57,490 nucleotides of DNA. Source: an uncultured Geobacteraceae bacterium (lineage in GTDB: Bacteria; Desulfobacterota; Desulfuromonadia; Geobacterales; Pseudopelobacteraceae). A program made the position numbers and the translations under genes. The DNA lies in NCBI GenBank assembly GCA_903901875.1, contig CAIUSO010000131.1:1-57490 (forward strand). Reading direction: 5' to 3'. Positions 8,989-19,412 of this stretch are shown piece after piece. Below the pieces are notes generated by a model. That model was given only the letters and a program-made list of their open reading frames with translations, had not been told where the DNA came from and did no database searches. Positions within the stretch are counted from its first letter, which is position 1; each line of letters opens with the position of its first letter.

Positions 8989-9075
8989 TTGATACTTTCT
9001 TGATACGAACCGGCCCAATCTTGACACTTTCTTTATGTCGAAAGTGCTATGTATAAAAGGTACGGAAAGTATCAA
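8989..9075 (+). promoter_or_regulatory. Repeated TTGATACTTTC sites and -35 element before the KimA-like gene
   Basis: Three copies of one 11-mer lie in the 110 bp before the permease ATG: TTGATACTTTC at 8989-8999, TTGACACTTTC at 9021-9031, and the inverted form GAAAGTATCAA at 9065-9075. The middle copy forms a perfect 7-bp inverted repeat with GAAAGTG at 9040-9046 (CACTTTC, 8-bp loop, GAAAGTG) and includes a consensus TTGACA -35; the -10 is weak (TGCTAT after 18 bp). The arrangement suggests binding of a dimeric regulator overlapping the promoter. Its identity cannot be read from the sequence. Confidence 0.5.
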
Positions 9076-9098
9076 AGAAAAGGGAGAACTAGATACCA

Positions 9099-11078
9099 AT
9101 GACTGAGAACTCGCAGGAATCGTCTTCGTTTTTTGTCAAAGCGATCCGGGCTATTTTTGGCGCACCAAAACATCTCAGGGATCCACATCTTTTCCACAAG
9201 ATGGCTCTTATTCCGGTGTTGGCCTGGGTTGGTCTCGGTGCTGACGGCCTCTCATCATCGGCCTACGGCCCCGAGGAAGCGTTCAAGGCACTGGGAGAAC
9301 ATGTCTATCTGGCGGTGTTTCTGGGACTGGCAACCGCCGTGACCGTATTCATTATCTCCTATGCCTATTCCCGCATCATCGAACATTTTCCCCATGGAGG
9401 AGGGGGCTATATCGTCGCAACACATATGCTGGGAGAAAAGGCCGGCGTTGTCTCCGGAAGTGCCCTGCTCGTTGACTACGTTCTGACCATTACGGTGTCC
9501 ATCGCCTCGTGCGTTGACGCTCTCTTCAGCTACGTTCCCCAACCGTTTCACCATTACAAGGTGCCAACAGCCTGTTTTCTGGCCCTGTTCCTCATAATCC
9601 TCAACATCAGGGGGGTCAAGGAGTCCATCGCCGTTATGGCACCAATCTTCATGGTGTTTGTCATTACCCACATTGTATTGTTAGTGTACGGCGTCACGGC
9701 CCATGCAGACCAGATTATGCCGCTGGCAGGAGATATAAAAAACGGGCTCAGCCATGATATAAAAACCATCGGCTACCTGGGTATCCTGCTGCTGTTCCTG
9801 CGCGCCTACTCACTGGGTGGTGGTACCTACACCGGCATTGAGGCGGTGTCAAACGGCTTGCAGATCATGCGTGAACCACGGGTCAAAACCGGCAAGCGCA
9901 CCATGGTCTACATGGCCACATCCCTGGCGTTTACCGCTGGTGTCCTTTTCATCTGCTATGCCCTGGTCGGTGTCAAACCGGTGGATGGCAAAACCCTTAA
10001 TGCCGTGCTTGCAGACGGACTTTTCGCCCACTGGCCCATGGGGAGTACCCTTGCCTTCATCACCATCTTTTCAGAAGGTGCCCTGCTACTGGTCGCGGCC
10101 CAGACCGGCTTTGTGGACGGACCACGGGTCATGGCCAACATGGCTGTAGACTCCTGGTTCCCCCACCGTTTTGCCGCGTTGTCGGTGCGCCTGACCATGC
10201 GCAATGGCATCATGCTCATGGGAGTCGCCACCATTGCGTTACTCGTATATACCGGCGGCTCCGTATCGGCCCTGGTAGTCATGTACTCCATCAACGTGTT
10301 CGTCACCTTTTCGCTGTCACAACTGGGCATGTCAAAATTTTTCATCCAGAGACGGGCAGAAGATCCCAAGTGGTTTCAGCATCTGCTGGTCCATCTGGTG
10401 GGACTGCTGCTCTGTGTGACCATCCTGATCATTACAACCGTGGAAAAGTTCGCTGAGGGGGGGTGGCTGACACTGGTTATCACATCGGTGGTTATCGGGC
10501 TCTGCTACCTGATTAAAGGGCACTATCTGCGGGTACGGCGGGGAATGAAGGATCTGGATGATACCCTGCTTGACGTGCCGATGTCACAGCATGGGGAACC
10601 GCCGGTGGTGGACAAGAATGCTCCGACAGCCATCCAGCTGGTTTCAGGTTACAGCGGTTTCGGGGTTCACACGCTCTTTTCCATTATGACAACCTTCCCC
10701 AAGACCTACCGGAATGTCATTTTTGTGTCGGTCGCCATGATTGATTCGGGATCGTTTAAGGGTGCCGAGGAGATCGAGTCCCTTGAACTGTCGGTAAAAG
10801 CATCCCTGGAAAAATATGTCGCCATGGCCCACAAGCTTGGTCTGGCGGCCGAATACCGCACCGCACTGGCCACCGACATTGTGGAGAGTGCCGTCGAACT
10901 CTGCAAGGAGACGGCCGAGGAATTTCCCCGTTCGACCGTATTCACCGGCCAGATCACCTTCAGGCTGGAGAAGTTTTACCACCGCCTGCTCCACAACGAA
11001 ACCGCCTTTGCCATCCAGCGCCGCTTGCAATGGGACGGGCTGACAACGGTAATAATGCCGATCCGGGTAAAAACGTAG
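9099..11078 (+). CDS. APC-superfamily permease, KimA/KUP-like potassium importer
   Basis: A 659-residue inner-membrane protein with about 12 hydrophobic segments up to residue 480 and a soluble C-terminal domain of about 170 residues. The N-terminal segment GLGADGLSSSAYGPEEAF is typical of the KimA/YdaO branch of the APC/KUP group, proton-coupled high-affinity K+ importers in Bacillus. GGGGYIVATHMLG and GGGTYTGIEAVSNG are further APC-type segments. Older annotations call such proteins amino acid permeases. Potassium is favoured because the neighbouring operon is kdp. The C-terminal region could be a regulatory domain as in KimA, where c-di-AMP acts, but I cannot show nucleotide binding here. 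ATG at 9099 is preceded by AGGGAG, 12 bases away, which is long. Transported substrate is inferred. Confidence 0.75.
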   Translation: MTENSQESSSFFVKAIRAIFGAPKHLRDPHLFHKMALIPVLAWVGLGADGLSSSAYGPEEAFKALGEHVYLAVFLGLATAVTVFIISYAYSRIIEHFPHGGGGYIVATHMLGEKAGVVSGSALLVDYVLTITVSIASCVDALFSYVPQPFHHYKVPTACFLALFLIILNIRGVKESIAVMAPIFMVFVITHIVLLVYGVTAHADQIMPLAGDIKNGLSHDIKTIGYLGILLLFLRAYSLGGGTYTGIEAVSNGLQIMREPRVKTGKRTMVYMATSLAFTAGVLFICYALVGVKPVDGKTLNAVLADGLFAHWPMGSTLAFITIFSEGALLLVAAQTGFVDGPRVMANMAVDSWFPHRFAALSVRLTMRNGIMLMGVATIALLVYTGGSVSALVVMYSINVFVTFSLSQLGMSKFFIQRRAEDPKWFQHLLVHLVGLLLCVTILIITTVEKFAEGGWLTLVITSVVIGLCYLIKGHYLRVRRGMKDLDDTLLDVPMSQHGEPPVVDKNAPTAIQLVSGYSGFGVHTLFSIMTTFPKTYRNVIFVSVAMIDSGSFKGAEEIESLELSVKASLEKYVAMAHKLGLAAEYRTALATDIVESAVELCKETAEEFPRSTVFTGQITFRLEKFYHRLLHNETAFAIQRRLQWDGLTTVIMPIRVKT

Positions 11079-11131
11079 GGCGACGTTGGTGGCTCACCCT
11101 TTCGGAGTTTTTGCGTAGGCGGGCAGACTAC

Positions 11132-11359
11132 TTACCGGTAAACCTCCCGGCGATTGCCAACCCGGACAACCATAATTACCAACCGGTCGTCCTCGATCCT
11201 TGCAATAATTCGGTAGTCTCCTACCCTGTATTTCCAAAACTCGCCAGGTCGTGAGCCTCTCAGGGCTTCTCCAATACTGCGTGGATCGTCCAACTGTGCA
11301 ACACGATCATGTAAAAATTTCACAATACGGCGAGAGTACTGGCGGAAGGCTTTGAAAGG
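11132..11359 (-). pseudogene. RelE/ParE-family toxin remnant lacking its N-terminus
   Basis: The last 63 codons (GTG at 11323 onward) encode KFLHDRVAQLDDPRSIGEAL then GEFWKYRVGDYRIIARIED and a VVRVGNRREVYR end: the conserved C-terminal two thirds of RelE-type mRNA interferases. Sense extends 12 codons further upstream (FRQYSRRIV), but an in-frame TAA at 11360-11362 blocks the first strand and helix that a full toxin of about 85 residues would have. No RelB-like antitoxin gene lies beside it. It is probably a decayed toxin; a short product from the GTG at 11323 is possible but unlikely to be functional. Confidence 0.65.
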
Positions 11360-11478
11360 TTATTTGTTGCGGCGGGGTTTATGAGGATATGCCAGGTTCA
11401 CCGAAATAAACCATCGTCCCAGCCGGTGACGGAGGCAAACAGGCGAACGGGAAGCGGCGGAGCGACGCTCCATTCCCG

Positions 11479-12171
11479 CTATTTCAAGCGATACCCGACC
11501 CCCGGCTCGGTAATTATGTGTTGGGGGCGGGAAGGCTCATGCTCCAGCTTGCGCCGTAGGTTACTGATGTTGACACGTAACACATGGGGCTGTTCCAGAT
11601 AGGCAATTCCCCACACCTGTTTCAGAATGTGGGACTGGGTTATTACTTTACCCGCATGGGTGACGAGCAGGCGCATGATCTCATACTCTGTCGGAGTCAA
11701 TGCTATCTCTTCGCCATTGATTTTCACCTGTCTGCTTGCCAGATCAACCTGCAAATCGTTGCTCATAAACAGGGGATCGGTTACCTCATGGACGGAGCGG
11801 CGGAGTGCAGCCCGTACTCGCGCCATCAATTCGCTGACGCCAAAAGGTTTTGTGAGATAATCATCGGCCCCGGCATCCAGAGCAGCAACCTTGTCATCTT
11901 CCCGATCACGAACGGACAACACGATGATCGGGACTTTTGACCATTCACGAATCCGGTTTATCACTTCTATGCCGTCCATATCAGGCAGACCAAGGTCGAG
12001 AAGGATAACATCCGGTCGAAACGTGGTGGCAGCCAGCAGACCATAATGGCCATTTTCAGCTTCTTGCAGCAGAAACTCGTCAGGTGAGATCACCGTATGT
12101 AAAAAACGCCTGATCGCCAGCTCATCATCAATGACCAGTAGCCGGGGGAGATTGTTCGTCGTGACGCTCAT
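11479..12171 (-). CDS. kdpE: KdpE response regulator
   Basis: A 230-residue OmpR/PhoB-type response regulator. The receiver domain spans about residues 10-122, with acidic residues D15/D16, phospho-acceptor Asp59 in VILLDLGLPDMDG and Lys108 in YLTKPF. The C-terminal winged helix includes LTPTEYEIMRLLVTHAGKV and the IRR-type end LRRKLEHEPSRPQHIITEPG. It is encoded four bases after kdpD and shows the KdpE-specific sequence WSKVPIIVLSVRDREDDKVA. Known members are phosphorylated by KdpD under K+ limitation and activate kdpABC. It is the last gene of the kdp operon. Confidence 0.95.
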   Translation of the reverse strand: MSVTTNNLPRLLVIDDELAIRRFLHTVISPDEFLLQEAENGHYGLLAATTFRPDVILLDLGLPDMDGIEVINRIREWSKVPIIVLSVRDREDDKVAALDAGADDYLTKPFGVSELMARVRAALRRSVHEVTDPLFMSNDLQVDLASRQVKINGEEIALTPTEYEIMRLLVTHAGKVITQSHILKQVWGIAYLEQPHVLRVNISNLRRKLEHEPSRPQHIITEPGVGYRLK

Positions 12172-12175
12172 AATG

Positions 12176-14851
12176 TCATCCTTTGCCTGCCAACGGTAAG
12201 TGTAAAATTACTTTCAGCCCGCCGCCAACACGGTTTTCCGCACAGATGTTTCCGCCATGGGCCTCAACAACCCCTTTGCAAATCGACAGCCCCAAGCCGG
12301 TACCTCCGGCCCCTTCCGGAACCGGAATGCGGTAGAACTTGTCAAAAATCCTCTTCAGATCATGTTCCGGCACACCCGGCCCCCTGTCTGAGACTTCCAG
12401 CTGCAACCGGTCTGCATCGACGGAAGTAATGATCTCTATCTGACTCTCCCGTGGTGAATATTTCAAGCAATTTTCAATCAGATTCACCAGAATCTGGGTC
12501 ATGAGGACCAGATCCATGGGAACCATCGGCATGATTGGCTGCATTTTAAAGGAGACATCCCTGTCCCCGAGACGTGTTTCTACGGCAGCCAGGGCACAAC
12601 CGACCAGATCTTGTACATCATACGGTTCAAGTTTCAGCCTGACCGCCCCCGCCTCGATTCTGGTCATGTCCAGCAGGTTGCCGACAAAGCGGTTTAAGCG
12701 ATCGGCTTCACCACAGGCGGTCTCCAGCAGGTCACTGCGGGCCTGGGCAGTGAGGCGGGAGCCTTCTTCCTTGAGACTGTTGAGGACACCGCTCACGGTT
12801 ACCAGCGGGGTACGCAGGTCATGGGAGATGGAGTTCAAGAGTGCCCGTTCGAGATTTTCACGGGCCTGCAGTATTTGCGCCTGCTCCGCCTGCAGGGAGA
12901 AGTGGATCCGCTCCAGTGCCATTGCCGCCTGTGTTGCAAAGGCATCCAGAAGACGCCGGTTGCTTTGAACATGGTAAGCATTATTGTTTTCCATCTTTAC
13001 CCCCAACACGCCCAGCACCTTTGTCTGGGTTTGCAGAGGGAGATAGATCAAATGTGCGGAGACAAGGGTATCCGTAGCGCGGCCAGCCGGATGGTTATTG
13101 CGAAAAGCCCAGTCGGCGACGGCCTGTTCTTTTAGATCCAGAGTAAGACCATCGCTTATGGCGCGTATGTCGAGTCGCTCTCCCTCGGGAATAAACATGA
13201 CAATAAGTGCGTTTAAGGCTTCCTCAACATTCCGTACCACCGCTTTCATAACGGCATCGACATCCACCGAGGCAGCCAGGTCACGGCTCAAATAATAGAG
13301 GCTTGCCGTTTGCAATTCACGGGTTCTCATAATCTCTGCCCGCTCTTTTGAGCGGGCCACCAGGGTGCTTATCACAATACCAACGATAAAAAGCCCTAAA
13401 AACGTCATCAGATATTGGGGGTCGGTAACGGCAAACGAATAGCGAGGGGGAATAAAGAAAAAGTCAAAGGCAAGCACACCAAGAAAGGCGGTAACCGTTG
13501 ACTGTTTACGGCCAAGGCGCACCGCTGCCACAACCACAGCCAACAGATAGAACATGACCATATTGGCACTTGCCAGAAAGGGCTGCAGCAGTTCGCAGAG
13601 TATGGTTGCCGCAACAACAAGAGCCGTACTGAGCGCATAACTTCGCAGCTCCATCGACTGGCGCGGCTCAGCCACCGCAACCGGTTTTACCGGTGTATCC
13701 TCTTTAAAACTGACAATGACGACATCAATTGCACCGCTTTTACGAATGAGTGTATCCACCACCGCCGGCTTCAGCACCTCACGCCAGCGGGGTTTAGTCG
13801 GTTTTCCCATGACAATTTTAGTAATATTGTGACGGGTAGAGTATTCCATGACGGCATCGGTTACCTGTGTGGCGGTAACGGTAGCAATGTGGGACCCCAA
13901 TCCCTCTGCCAGCCGCAGGTTATGCCAGACACGCTCCCGGTTTTCCTGAATATGCTTTCCACCATCGGGAGTTTCGATATATACCGTAAACCACTGGGCC
14001 TTCAACTCTTCCGCAAGACGACAGGTGGCGCGAATAAGTTTTTCGCTGTAGGGGCTGCCACTGACACACACCAGCAATCGTTCCGCCGTCGGCCATGGCC
14101 CGGCAATGGACTGGGTTTCCATGTACGCCCGCATCTGGTCATCTACCCTGGCGGCGGTACGACGCAAGGAGAGTTCCCGTAACGCCATCAGATTGCCGGG
14201 ACGGAAAAACTTCTCAATGGCCTTGGTGGCCTGGTCATGAAGGTAGATTTTCCCTTCCTGGAGGCGTTGCAGCAGATCTTCAGGCGGGATATCTATTAAC
14301 CTGATTTCAAAAGCTCTGTCCAGCAGTCGGTCAGGAATTGTTTCCCGCACGATGATGCCGGTTATCTGGGTAACAACATCGTTGAGACTTTCAAAATGCT
14401 GAATATTGACCGTCGTATACACATCAATACCGACTTCAAGAATCTCTTCAACATCCTGCCAGTGCTTCTCATGCCGTGAACCGGGGGCATTACTGTGGGC
14501 CAGCTCATCAACCAGCACCACCTGGGGCCTGCGGGCCAGAATGGCATCAATATCCATCTCCGGGAGTGCAACACCGGCGTAGATCACTTCTTTTCGAGGA
14601 AGGCTCTCCAACCCCTCTAGCAGCACATCGGTCTCGGCGCGCCCATGGGACTCAACATAACCGACCACAATGTCTCTGCCTTCGTTCATGCGTTGCCGGG
14701 CAGCTTCAAGCATGGCGTAGGTTTTACCGACCCCGGCCGCATAGCCAAGAAATATTTTCAATTTACCCCGTCCTGAGGCAACCTCTTCGGCGTTCGCAAG
14801 CCGAAGCATCGCTTCAGGAGAAGGGCGTATTTCGTCGCCGTTATTCGTCAT
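12176..14851 (-). CDS. kdpD: KdpD potassium-sensing histidine kinase
   Basis: An 891-residue sensor kinase. The N-terminal KdpD domain has a P-loop GYAAGVGKT (residues 36-44) and DELAHSNAPGSRHEKHWQDV; a Usp-like domain follows (LLVCVSGSPYSEKLIRATCR). Four closely spaced membrane helices (DUF4118, about residues 405-510) precede a GAF-like region, then HisKA with His677 in SISHDLRTPLV and an HATPase with GTGLGLSICKGVVEAHGG. KdpD senses K+ limitation or turgor and phosphorylates KdpE. The ATG at 14851 has a good GGAGTG eight bases upstream; 21 more in-frame codons exist but lack support. A 119-bp gap separates it from kdpC, longer than elsewhere in the operon, which may hold an internal promoter, although none is obvious. 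Confidence 0.96.
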   Translation of the reverse strand: MTNNGDEIRPSPEAMLRLANAEEVASGRGKLKIFLGYAAGVGKTYAMLEAARQRMNEGRDIVVGYVESHGRAETDVLLEGLESLPRKEVIYAGVALPEMDIDAILARRPQVVLVDELAHSNAPGSRHEKHWQDVEEILEVGIDVYTTVNIQHFESLNDVVTQITGIIVRETIPDRLLDRAFEIRLIDIPPEDLLQRLQEGKIYLHDQATKAIEKFFRPGNLMALRELSLRRTAARVDDQMRAYMETQSIAGPWPTAERLLVCVSGSPYSEKLIRATCRLAEELKAQWFTVYIETPDGGKHIQENRERVWHNLRLAEGLGSHIATVTATQVTDAVMEYSTRHNITKIVMGKPTKPRWREVLKPAVVDTLIRKSGAIDVVIVSFKEDTPVKPVAVAEPRQSMELRSYALSTALVVAATILCELLQPFLASANMVMFYLLAVVVAAVRLGRKQSTVTAFLGVLAFDFFFIPPRYSFAVTDPQYLMTFLGLFIVGIVISTLVARSKERAEIMRTRELQTASLYYLSRDLAASVDVDAVMKAVVRNVEEALNALIVMFIPEGERLDIRAISDGLTLDLKEQAVADWAFRNNHPAGRATDTLVSAHLIYLPLQTQTKVLGVLGVKMENNNAYHVQSNRRLLDAFATQAAMALERIHFSLQAEQAQILQARENLERALLNSISHDLRTPLVTVSGVLNSLKEEGSRLTAQARSDLLETACGEADRLNRFVGNLLDMTRIEAGAVRLKLEPYDVQDLVGCALAAVETRLGDRDVSFKMQPIMPMVPMDLVLMTQILVNLIENCLKYSPRESQIEIITSVDADRLQLEVSDRGPGVPEHDLKRIFDKFYRIPVPEGAGGTGLGLSICKGVVEAHGGNICAENRVGGGLKVILHLPLAGKG

Positions 14852-14970
14852 GTTCACTCCGAAGCGGGGTCGTTTTTTCGGAATACCAAAAGAATCGACC
14901 CCATTGTACCCCAAATCACTCCCGCCACGATAGGTTTTACTCTGAGCATGGACGTACGACTATCGCCCTC

Positions 14971-15537
14971 TCAACGTGCCCCATCCAACTTGATATTGAG
15001 TTCCAACACATTAACTCTCGGTTCCCCCAGAAAGCCCAACTGCCGAGGTTCTATTGAGTGCGTTACCAGCTTCAGCAGGGACTCTTCAGATAATCCCCGT
15101 GCCTTTGCAACCCGTGGTATCTGTAATCGGGCCGATTCGGGCGTAATATGGGGATCAAGGCCGCTGGCCGATGCCTGCACCAGGTCAGCAGGAACCTTCC
15201 CGGTTACCCCCGTGTCACGAAGTACTTTGACCCGGTCTCCGACAGTCTTCAGGTAATCGGGGTTGGTTGGCCCGGAGTTGGAGCCCCCCGATCCCATGGC
15301 GTTGTAGCCAAAATCGCTGGCAGCGGAGGGGCGGGGCCAGAAATATTTTGCATCCGCAAAAGGCTGCCCGATCAGGCTGGAACCAATCTCCTTGCCGTTC
15401 TTGTCAGCAAGAAGGCTCCCCATGGCCTGATGGGGGAAGAGCGCATAGGCAACTCCGGTAACCACTGCCGGATAGATGCCGCCGCATATGATGGTAAAAA
15501 TAACGAATAACAGAATTGCTGGTTTTATATCTTTCAT
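14971..15537 (-). CDS. kdpC: Potassium-transporting ATPase subunit KdpC
   Basis: A 188-residue KdpC with a single N-terminal membrane helix (AILLFVIFTIICGGIYPAVV) and a periplasmic domain. Family signatures are GSSLIGQPFADAKYFWPRPS, SGGSNSGPTNP, VPADLVQASASGLDPHI and SPESA-type ITPESARLQIPRVAKARG. KdpC stabilises the KdpFABC complex and supports K+ handling. It follows kdpB by 23 bp on the same strand. The length matches the family. Confidence 0.96.
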   Translation of the reverse strand: MKDIKPAILLFVIFTIICGGIYPAVVTGVAYALFPHQAMGSLLADKNGKEIGSSLIGQPFADAKYFWPRPSAASDFGYNAMGSGGSNSGPTNPDYLKTVGDRVKVLRDTGVTGKVPADLVQASASGLDPHITPESARLQIPRVAKARGLSEESLLKLVTHSIEPRQLGFLGEPRVNVLELNIKLDGAR

Positions 15538-15560
15538 GTTTTTTCTCCCTCACTCGTTGG

Positions 15561-17627
15561 TTAAACCATTAATCCGATGACCATATCAATTATCTTGATT
15601 CCGACAAACGGCGCGATAATCCCGCCTAACCCGTAGATTAACAGGTTATGAATCAGCAGTTTTTCGGCCGGCATGGGGCGGAACTTAGTCCCTTTCAGGG
15701 CGAGTGGCACCAGCATCGGAATGATAATGGCATTAAAGATCACCGCCGAAAGAATGGCACTGAAAGGACTCGCCAGATGCATCACGTTTAATACCCCCAA
15801 CTGGGGATATATCGACAGCAGTGCCGCAGGGATGATCGCAAAATATTTGGCAATGTCATTGGAGATGCTGAATGTCGTCAGATTGCCCCGGGTCATCAGG
15901 ATTTGTTTACCAACTTCCACTATATCCAACAGCTTGGTTGGGTTACTGTCCAGGTCAATAATGTTGGCCGCTTCGCGGGCCGGCTGGGTTCCGGTATTCA
16001 TTGCCACGGCCACATCAGCCTGGGCGAGAGCAGGTGCGTCATTGGTGCCGTCACCGGTCATGGCCACCATGTAACCGGCTTCCTGATATTCACGGATGAG
16101 ACGCAACTTTTCTTCAGGTTTCGCCTGGGCCAGAAAATCATCAACCTGGGCTTCTGCCGCAATGGCAGCGGCAGTCAGCGGGTTGTCTCCGGTAATCATC
16201 ACGGTTTTGATCCCCATACTGCGCAATTGCAGAAAACGCTCCTGGATACCGCTCTTAACAATGTCTTTGAGGTTGATGACACCGTAAACATCCCCATCCT
16301 TACAGACCACCAACGGGGTTGCACCACCGCGGGCAATCTTGTCAACCACCTGCTCCAGATCACGGGGGATGTGCCCCCCCTCCTGCTTTTTCACAAACGC
16401 AACGATGGAATCAGAGGCACCCTTACGATACCGTATTCCGTCAGTATTAATCCCGGAGAGGCGCGTCTCAGCACTGAATTCTACCAGTTCGGCAGTGGTG
16501 CTTATCTCTCGGACCAGGTCATATTTCCGCTGTGCCAGCAGCACCACACTACGCCCTTCCGGAGTTTCATCGGCAAGTGACGCCATTAATGCCGCCTCGG
16601 CAACGTCCCGTTCGCTATGCCCTCCGACCGGAACAAAGGCCACCGCTTCACGGTTACCGTAGGTAATGGTACCGGTCTTGTCCAGCAGCAGCACATTGAC
16701 GTCTCCGGCCGCTTCTATGGCCCGACCGGACAGTGCAATGACATTTTTCTGAAAAAGACGGTCCATTCCGGCAATGCCGATGGCGGGCAGCAGGGCCGCA
16801 ATCGTTGTCGGCGCCAGACAGACAAACAGAGCCACCAGAATCGTCAAAGACACCGGTGTACCATGGCCGGCAGCCGTTACACTGAAGATTGAAAGGGGGC
16901 TTATATTGGCGCACACCAAAAGAAAAACCACTGTCAAAGCGATCAGCAGCACCTCAAGTGCAACCTCGTTCGGGGTTTTGCGCCGTTTGGCCCCTTCGAT
17001 CAGGCCGATCATTTTATCAAGGAAGGTTTCCCCCGGATTGGCGGTAATTCTGATGATAATACTGCTTGAAATGACCGTGGTGCCACCGGTGACGGCACTG
17101 CGATCACCACCGGATTCGCGGATGACCGGTGCCGACTCTCCGGTAACGGCAGACTCATTAACCAGGGCGGCACCTGCCACCACATCGCCGTCTCCGGCAA
17201 TCATCTCGTTCGCTTCAACCAGAATAAGATCATTCTTACGGAGCTGGCTGGCCCCCACCGTGGTGAAGGAACTGGTAAACTCCGGCGTTCCAAGTAATTT
17301 AGCGGTTACATCTGTGCGGCTCTTTCGCAGTGATGCAGCACGGGCTTTGCCCCGCCCCTCTGCCAGAGCCTCCGCAAAGGTTGAGAAGAGTACGGTCAGC
17401 CAGAGCCAGAGGGAAACAGCACCGGTAAACCATGCCGGTTCGGTATTTGCGCCGGTCAGCGACATGGCAAAGGTCACCACGGTTATGAGGCTGGCTATTT
17501 CCACACAGAGCATGACCGGGTTGCGCCACAGGGTGCGTGGATCGAGCTTTCTCAGGGAATCAATTACTGCAGCTTTTAGCAGGTCACCGTTGAATACGGA
17601 TTGTGGTTGTTGCGTCTGTTTTGTCAT
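15561..17627 (-). CDS. kdpB: Potassium-transporting ATPase ATP-binding subunit KdpB
   Basis: A 688-residue P-type ATPase, the catalytic subunit of the Kdp high-affinity K+ pump. Visible hallmarks are the actuator motif VTGESAPV, the phosphorylation site [13 protein letters not shown] with Asp316, [10 protein letters not shown], and the hinge [20 protein letters not shown]. The segment [20 protein letters not shown] is characteristic of KdpB. Membrane helices lie at the N-terminus, around the actuator domain and at the C-terminus. It starts three bases after the kdpA stop, consistent with coupled translation. Full length and intact. Confidence 0.98.
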   Translation of the reverse strand: MTKQTQQPQSVFNGDLLKAAVIDSLRKLDPRTLWRNPVMLCVEIASLITVVTFAMSLTGANTEPAWFTGAVSLWLWLTVLFSTFAEALAEGRGKARAASLRKSRTDVTAKLLGTPEFTSSFTTVGASQLRKNDLILVEANEMIAGDGDVVAGAALVNESAVTGESAPVIRESGGDRSAVTGGTTVISSSIIIRITANPGETFLDKMIGLIEGAKRRKTPNEVALEVLLIALTVVFLLVCANISPLSIFSVTAAGHGTPVSLTILVALFVCLAPTTIAALLPAIGIAGMDRLFQKNVIALSGRAIEAAGDVNVLLLDKTGTITYGNREAVAFVPVGGHSERDVAEAALMASLADETPEGRSVVLLAQRKYDLVREISTTAELVEFSAETRLSGINTDGIRYRKGASDSIVAFVKKQEGGHIPRDLEQVVDKIARGGATPLVVCKDGDVYGVINLKDIVKSGIQERFLQLRSMGIKTVMITGDNPLTAAAIAAEAQVDDFLAQAKPEEKLRLIREYQEAGYMVAMTGDGTNDAPALAQADVAVAMNTGTQPAREAANIIDLDSNPTKLLDIVEVGKQILMTRGNLTTFSISNDIAKYFAIIPAALLSIYPQLGVLNVMHLASPFSAILSAVIFNAIIIPMLVPLALKGTKFRPMPAEKLLIHNLLIYGLGGIIAPFVGIKIIDMVIGLMV

Positions 17628-17630
17628 GGT

Positions 17631-19412
17631 TCAATTACCTCCCATCGTCAGATGCTCAACTATGGGTCCCAGGGCCAGAGCGGGAAAAAAGGTCAACGCA
17701 CCGATGATGACAATTACCAGTACCAGCCATATAACAAAGGGGGCCCGATCAGTTGGCAGGGTACCGAGACTGGGAGGGACATATTTCTTCTCCGCAAGGG
17801 AACCGGCCATGGCCAGAATGGCCACAGCCGGGACATATCGACCAAGGGTCATGGCAAGGAAACCGGACAGATTGTAGAAATTCACATTGGCGTTCAGGCC
17901 GGCAAACGCACTGCCGTTGTTGTTGGCCATTGATGCTATCGCGTAGAGCACCTCGGACAGGCCGTGGGCCCCCGGGTTGGCCATGGATGCAACGGCTGCG
18001 GGAGTGATCATGGCGATGGACGACAGGACAAGGACGGTAACTCCGGCGGTGAGAATGACAAGAATTGACATCCACATCTCACGCACTTCAACCTTCTTAC
18101 CCAGATACTCAGGAGTCCGGCCGATCATCAATCCGGAAACAAAGACGGCGATTACGGCAAACGCCAGCATCGTATACAGGCCGGAACCGACACCGCCAAA
18201 GACGACTTCTCCGGTGAGAATCAGGCTCAGTGGCACCATACCGCCAAGGGGAGTCAGGGAATCGTGCATCGTATTAATGGCCCCGCATGACGTGCCGGTG
18301 GTGCCCACGGTAAAAAGACTGCTGCCGGCCAAACCGAAACGAATATCTTTTCCTTCCCTATTGACGCCTGTCACACCAAGTTTGGCTACCAGTGGATTGC
18401 CGGCACTCTCGGCCCATTGAAGCGCACCAAAGGCCAGCACCAGCAGAAATAACATGGCGGCCAGCATTCCCCACCCCTGGCGGGTGTTGCCAACCATTAC
18501 GCCAAACGTGGAGGTGAGCCCCGCCGGTATCAAGAGTATCAGCAAGATCTCCACAAAATTTGTCAGTGGTGTCGGATTTTCATAGGGGTGCGCCGAGTTG
18601 GCATTGAAGAAACCACCGCCATTAGTGCCCAATTCTTTAATCGCTTCCTGGGATGCCACCGGTCCCATTGGGATAGTTACTTCCGTGACAAGCACGTTCT
18701 CGGTAACCGGGGTTCCCTTGGCGTCTTTGAGTGGAGCACCGTTACCATCCAGCTTCGGCTTGTCATAGTTGGTAGACTGGATTAAGGGAACTGTTTTGTA
18801 GGCACCAACGTTTTGGATCACGCCTTGAGAAACAAGAAAAATTGCCGCGATGAGGGAGATGGGGAGGAGAATATAGAGGGTACCGCGGGTCATATCTACC
18901 CAGAAATTGCCGAGATCCGATGTTTTACGGCGTATGAAACCCCTGATAAGTGCGATCAAAATGGCCATGCCGGTTGCGGCAGAGACAAAGTTATGAACCG
19001 CAAGCCCCACCATCTGGGTGAAATAGCTGGCTGCCTGTTCCCCCGCATAGGCCTGCCAGTTGGTGTTGGTGACGAAACTGACGGCGGTATTAAGGGCCAG
19101 TTGCCACGTAAAGGGGGGCACTTTTTGAGGATTGAGCGGCAGAAGATGCTGGGTCATCAGCAGAGTGAAAAGCCCACCGAAGAGCACCAGATTAAACAGC
19201 ACCATGGACAGGGCATACCGTTTCCAGTCCATTTCGTCTTCCGGCGTGACCCCGCTGATACGATATATGACCTTTTCACAGGGGGCCAGCACGAACGACA
19301 GAACAGTCCGCTCACCCTGGTACACGTGGGCCATATAAAACCCCATCGGCTTTGTCACCGCCAGAAGAACAAGGAAAAAGATGATCGTTTCCAGATATTC
19401 GGAGGCATTCAT
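17631..19412 (-). CDS. kdpA: Potassium-transporting ATPase potassium-binding subunit KdpA
   Basis: A 593-residue multi-span inner-membrane protein, the K+-selecting subunit of Kdp, related to the SKT channel superfamily. Selectivity-filter-like segments include [36 protein letters not shown] and [11 protein letters not shown]. About ten hydrophobic helices are present. The N-terminus [19 protein letters not shown] runs straight into the first helix. The start ATG overlaps the stop of the small upstream gene by four bases (ATGA), so the two are likely translationally coupled. No separate hydrophobic KdpF gene was recognised. Confidence 0.98.
   Translation of the reverse strand: MNASEYLETIIFFLVLLAVTKPMGFYMAHVYQGERTVLSFVLAPCEKVIYRISGVTPEDEMDWKRYALSMVLFNLVLFGGLFTLLMTQHLLPLNPQKVPPFTWQLALNTAVSFVTNTNWQAYAGEQAASYFTQMVGLAVHNFVSAATGMAILIALIRGFIRRKTSDLGNFWVDMTRGTLYILLPISLIAAIFLVSQGVIQNVGAYKTVPLIQSTNYDKPKLDGNGAPLKDAKGTPVTENVLVTEVTIPMGPVASQEAIKELGTNGGGFFNANSAHPYENPTPLTNFVEILLILLIPAGLTSTFGVMVGNTRQGWGMLAAMLFLLVLAFGALQWAESAGNPLVAKLGVTGVNREGKDIRFGLAGSSLFTVGTTGTSCGAINTMHDSLTPLGGMVPLSLILTGEVVFGGVGSGLYTMLAFAVIAVFVSGLMIGRTPEYLGKKVEVREMWMSILVILTAGVTVLVLSSIAMITPAAVASMANPGAHGLSEVLYAIASMANNNGSAFAGLNANVNFYNLSGFLAMTLGRYVPAVAILAMAGSLAEKKYVPPSLGTLPTDRAPFVIWLVLVIVIIGALTFFPALALGPIVEHLTMGGN

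Noticed and set aside
11448-11478. Terminator hairpin after kdpE
   Set aside because: Short inverted repeats exist (GGAGCG/CGCTCC), but the loop would be one base and there is no T-run on the reverse strand.
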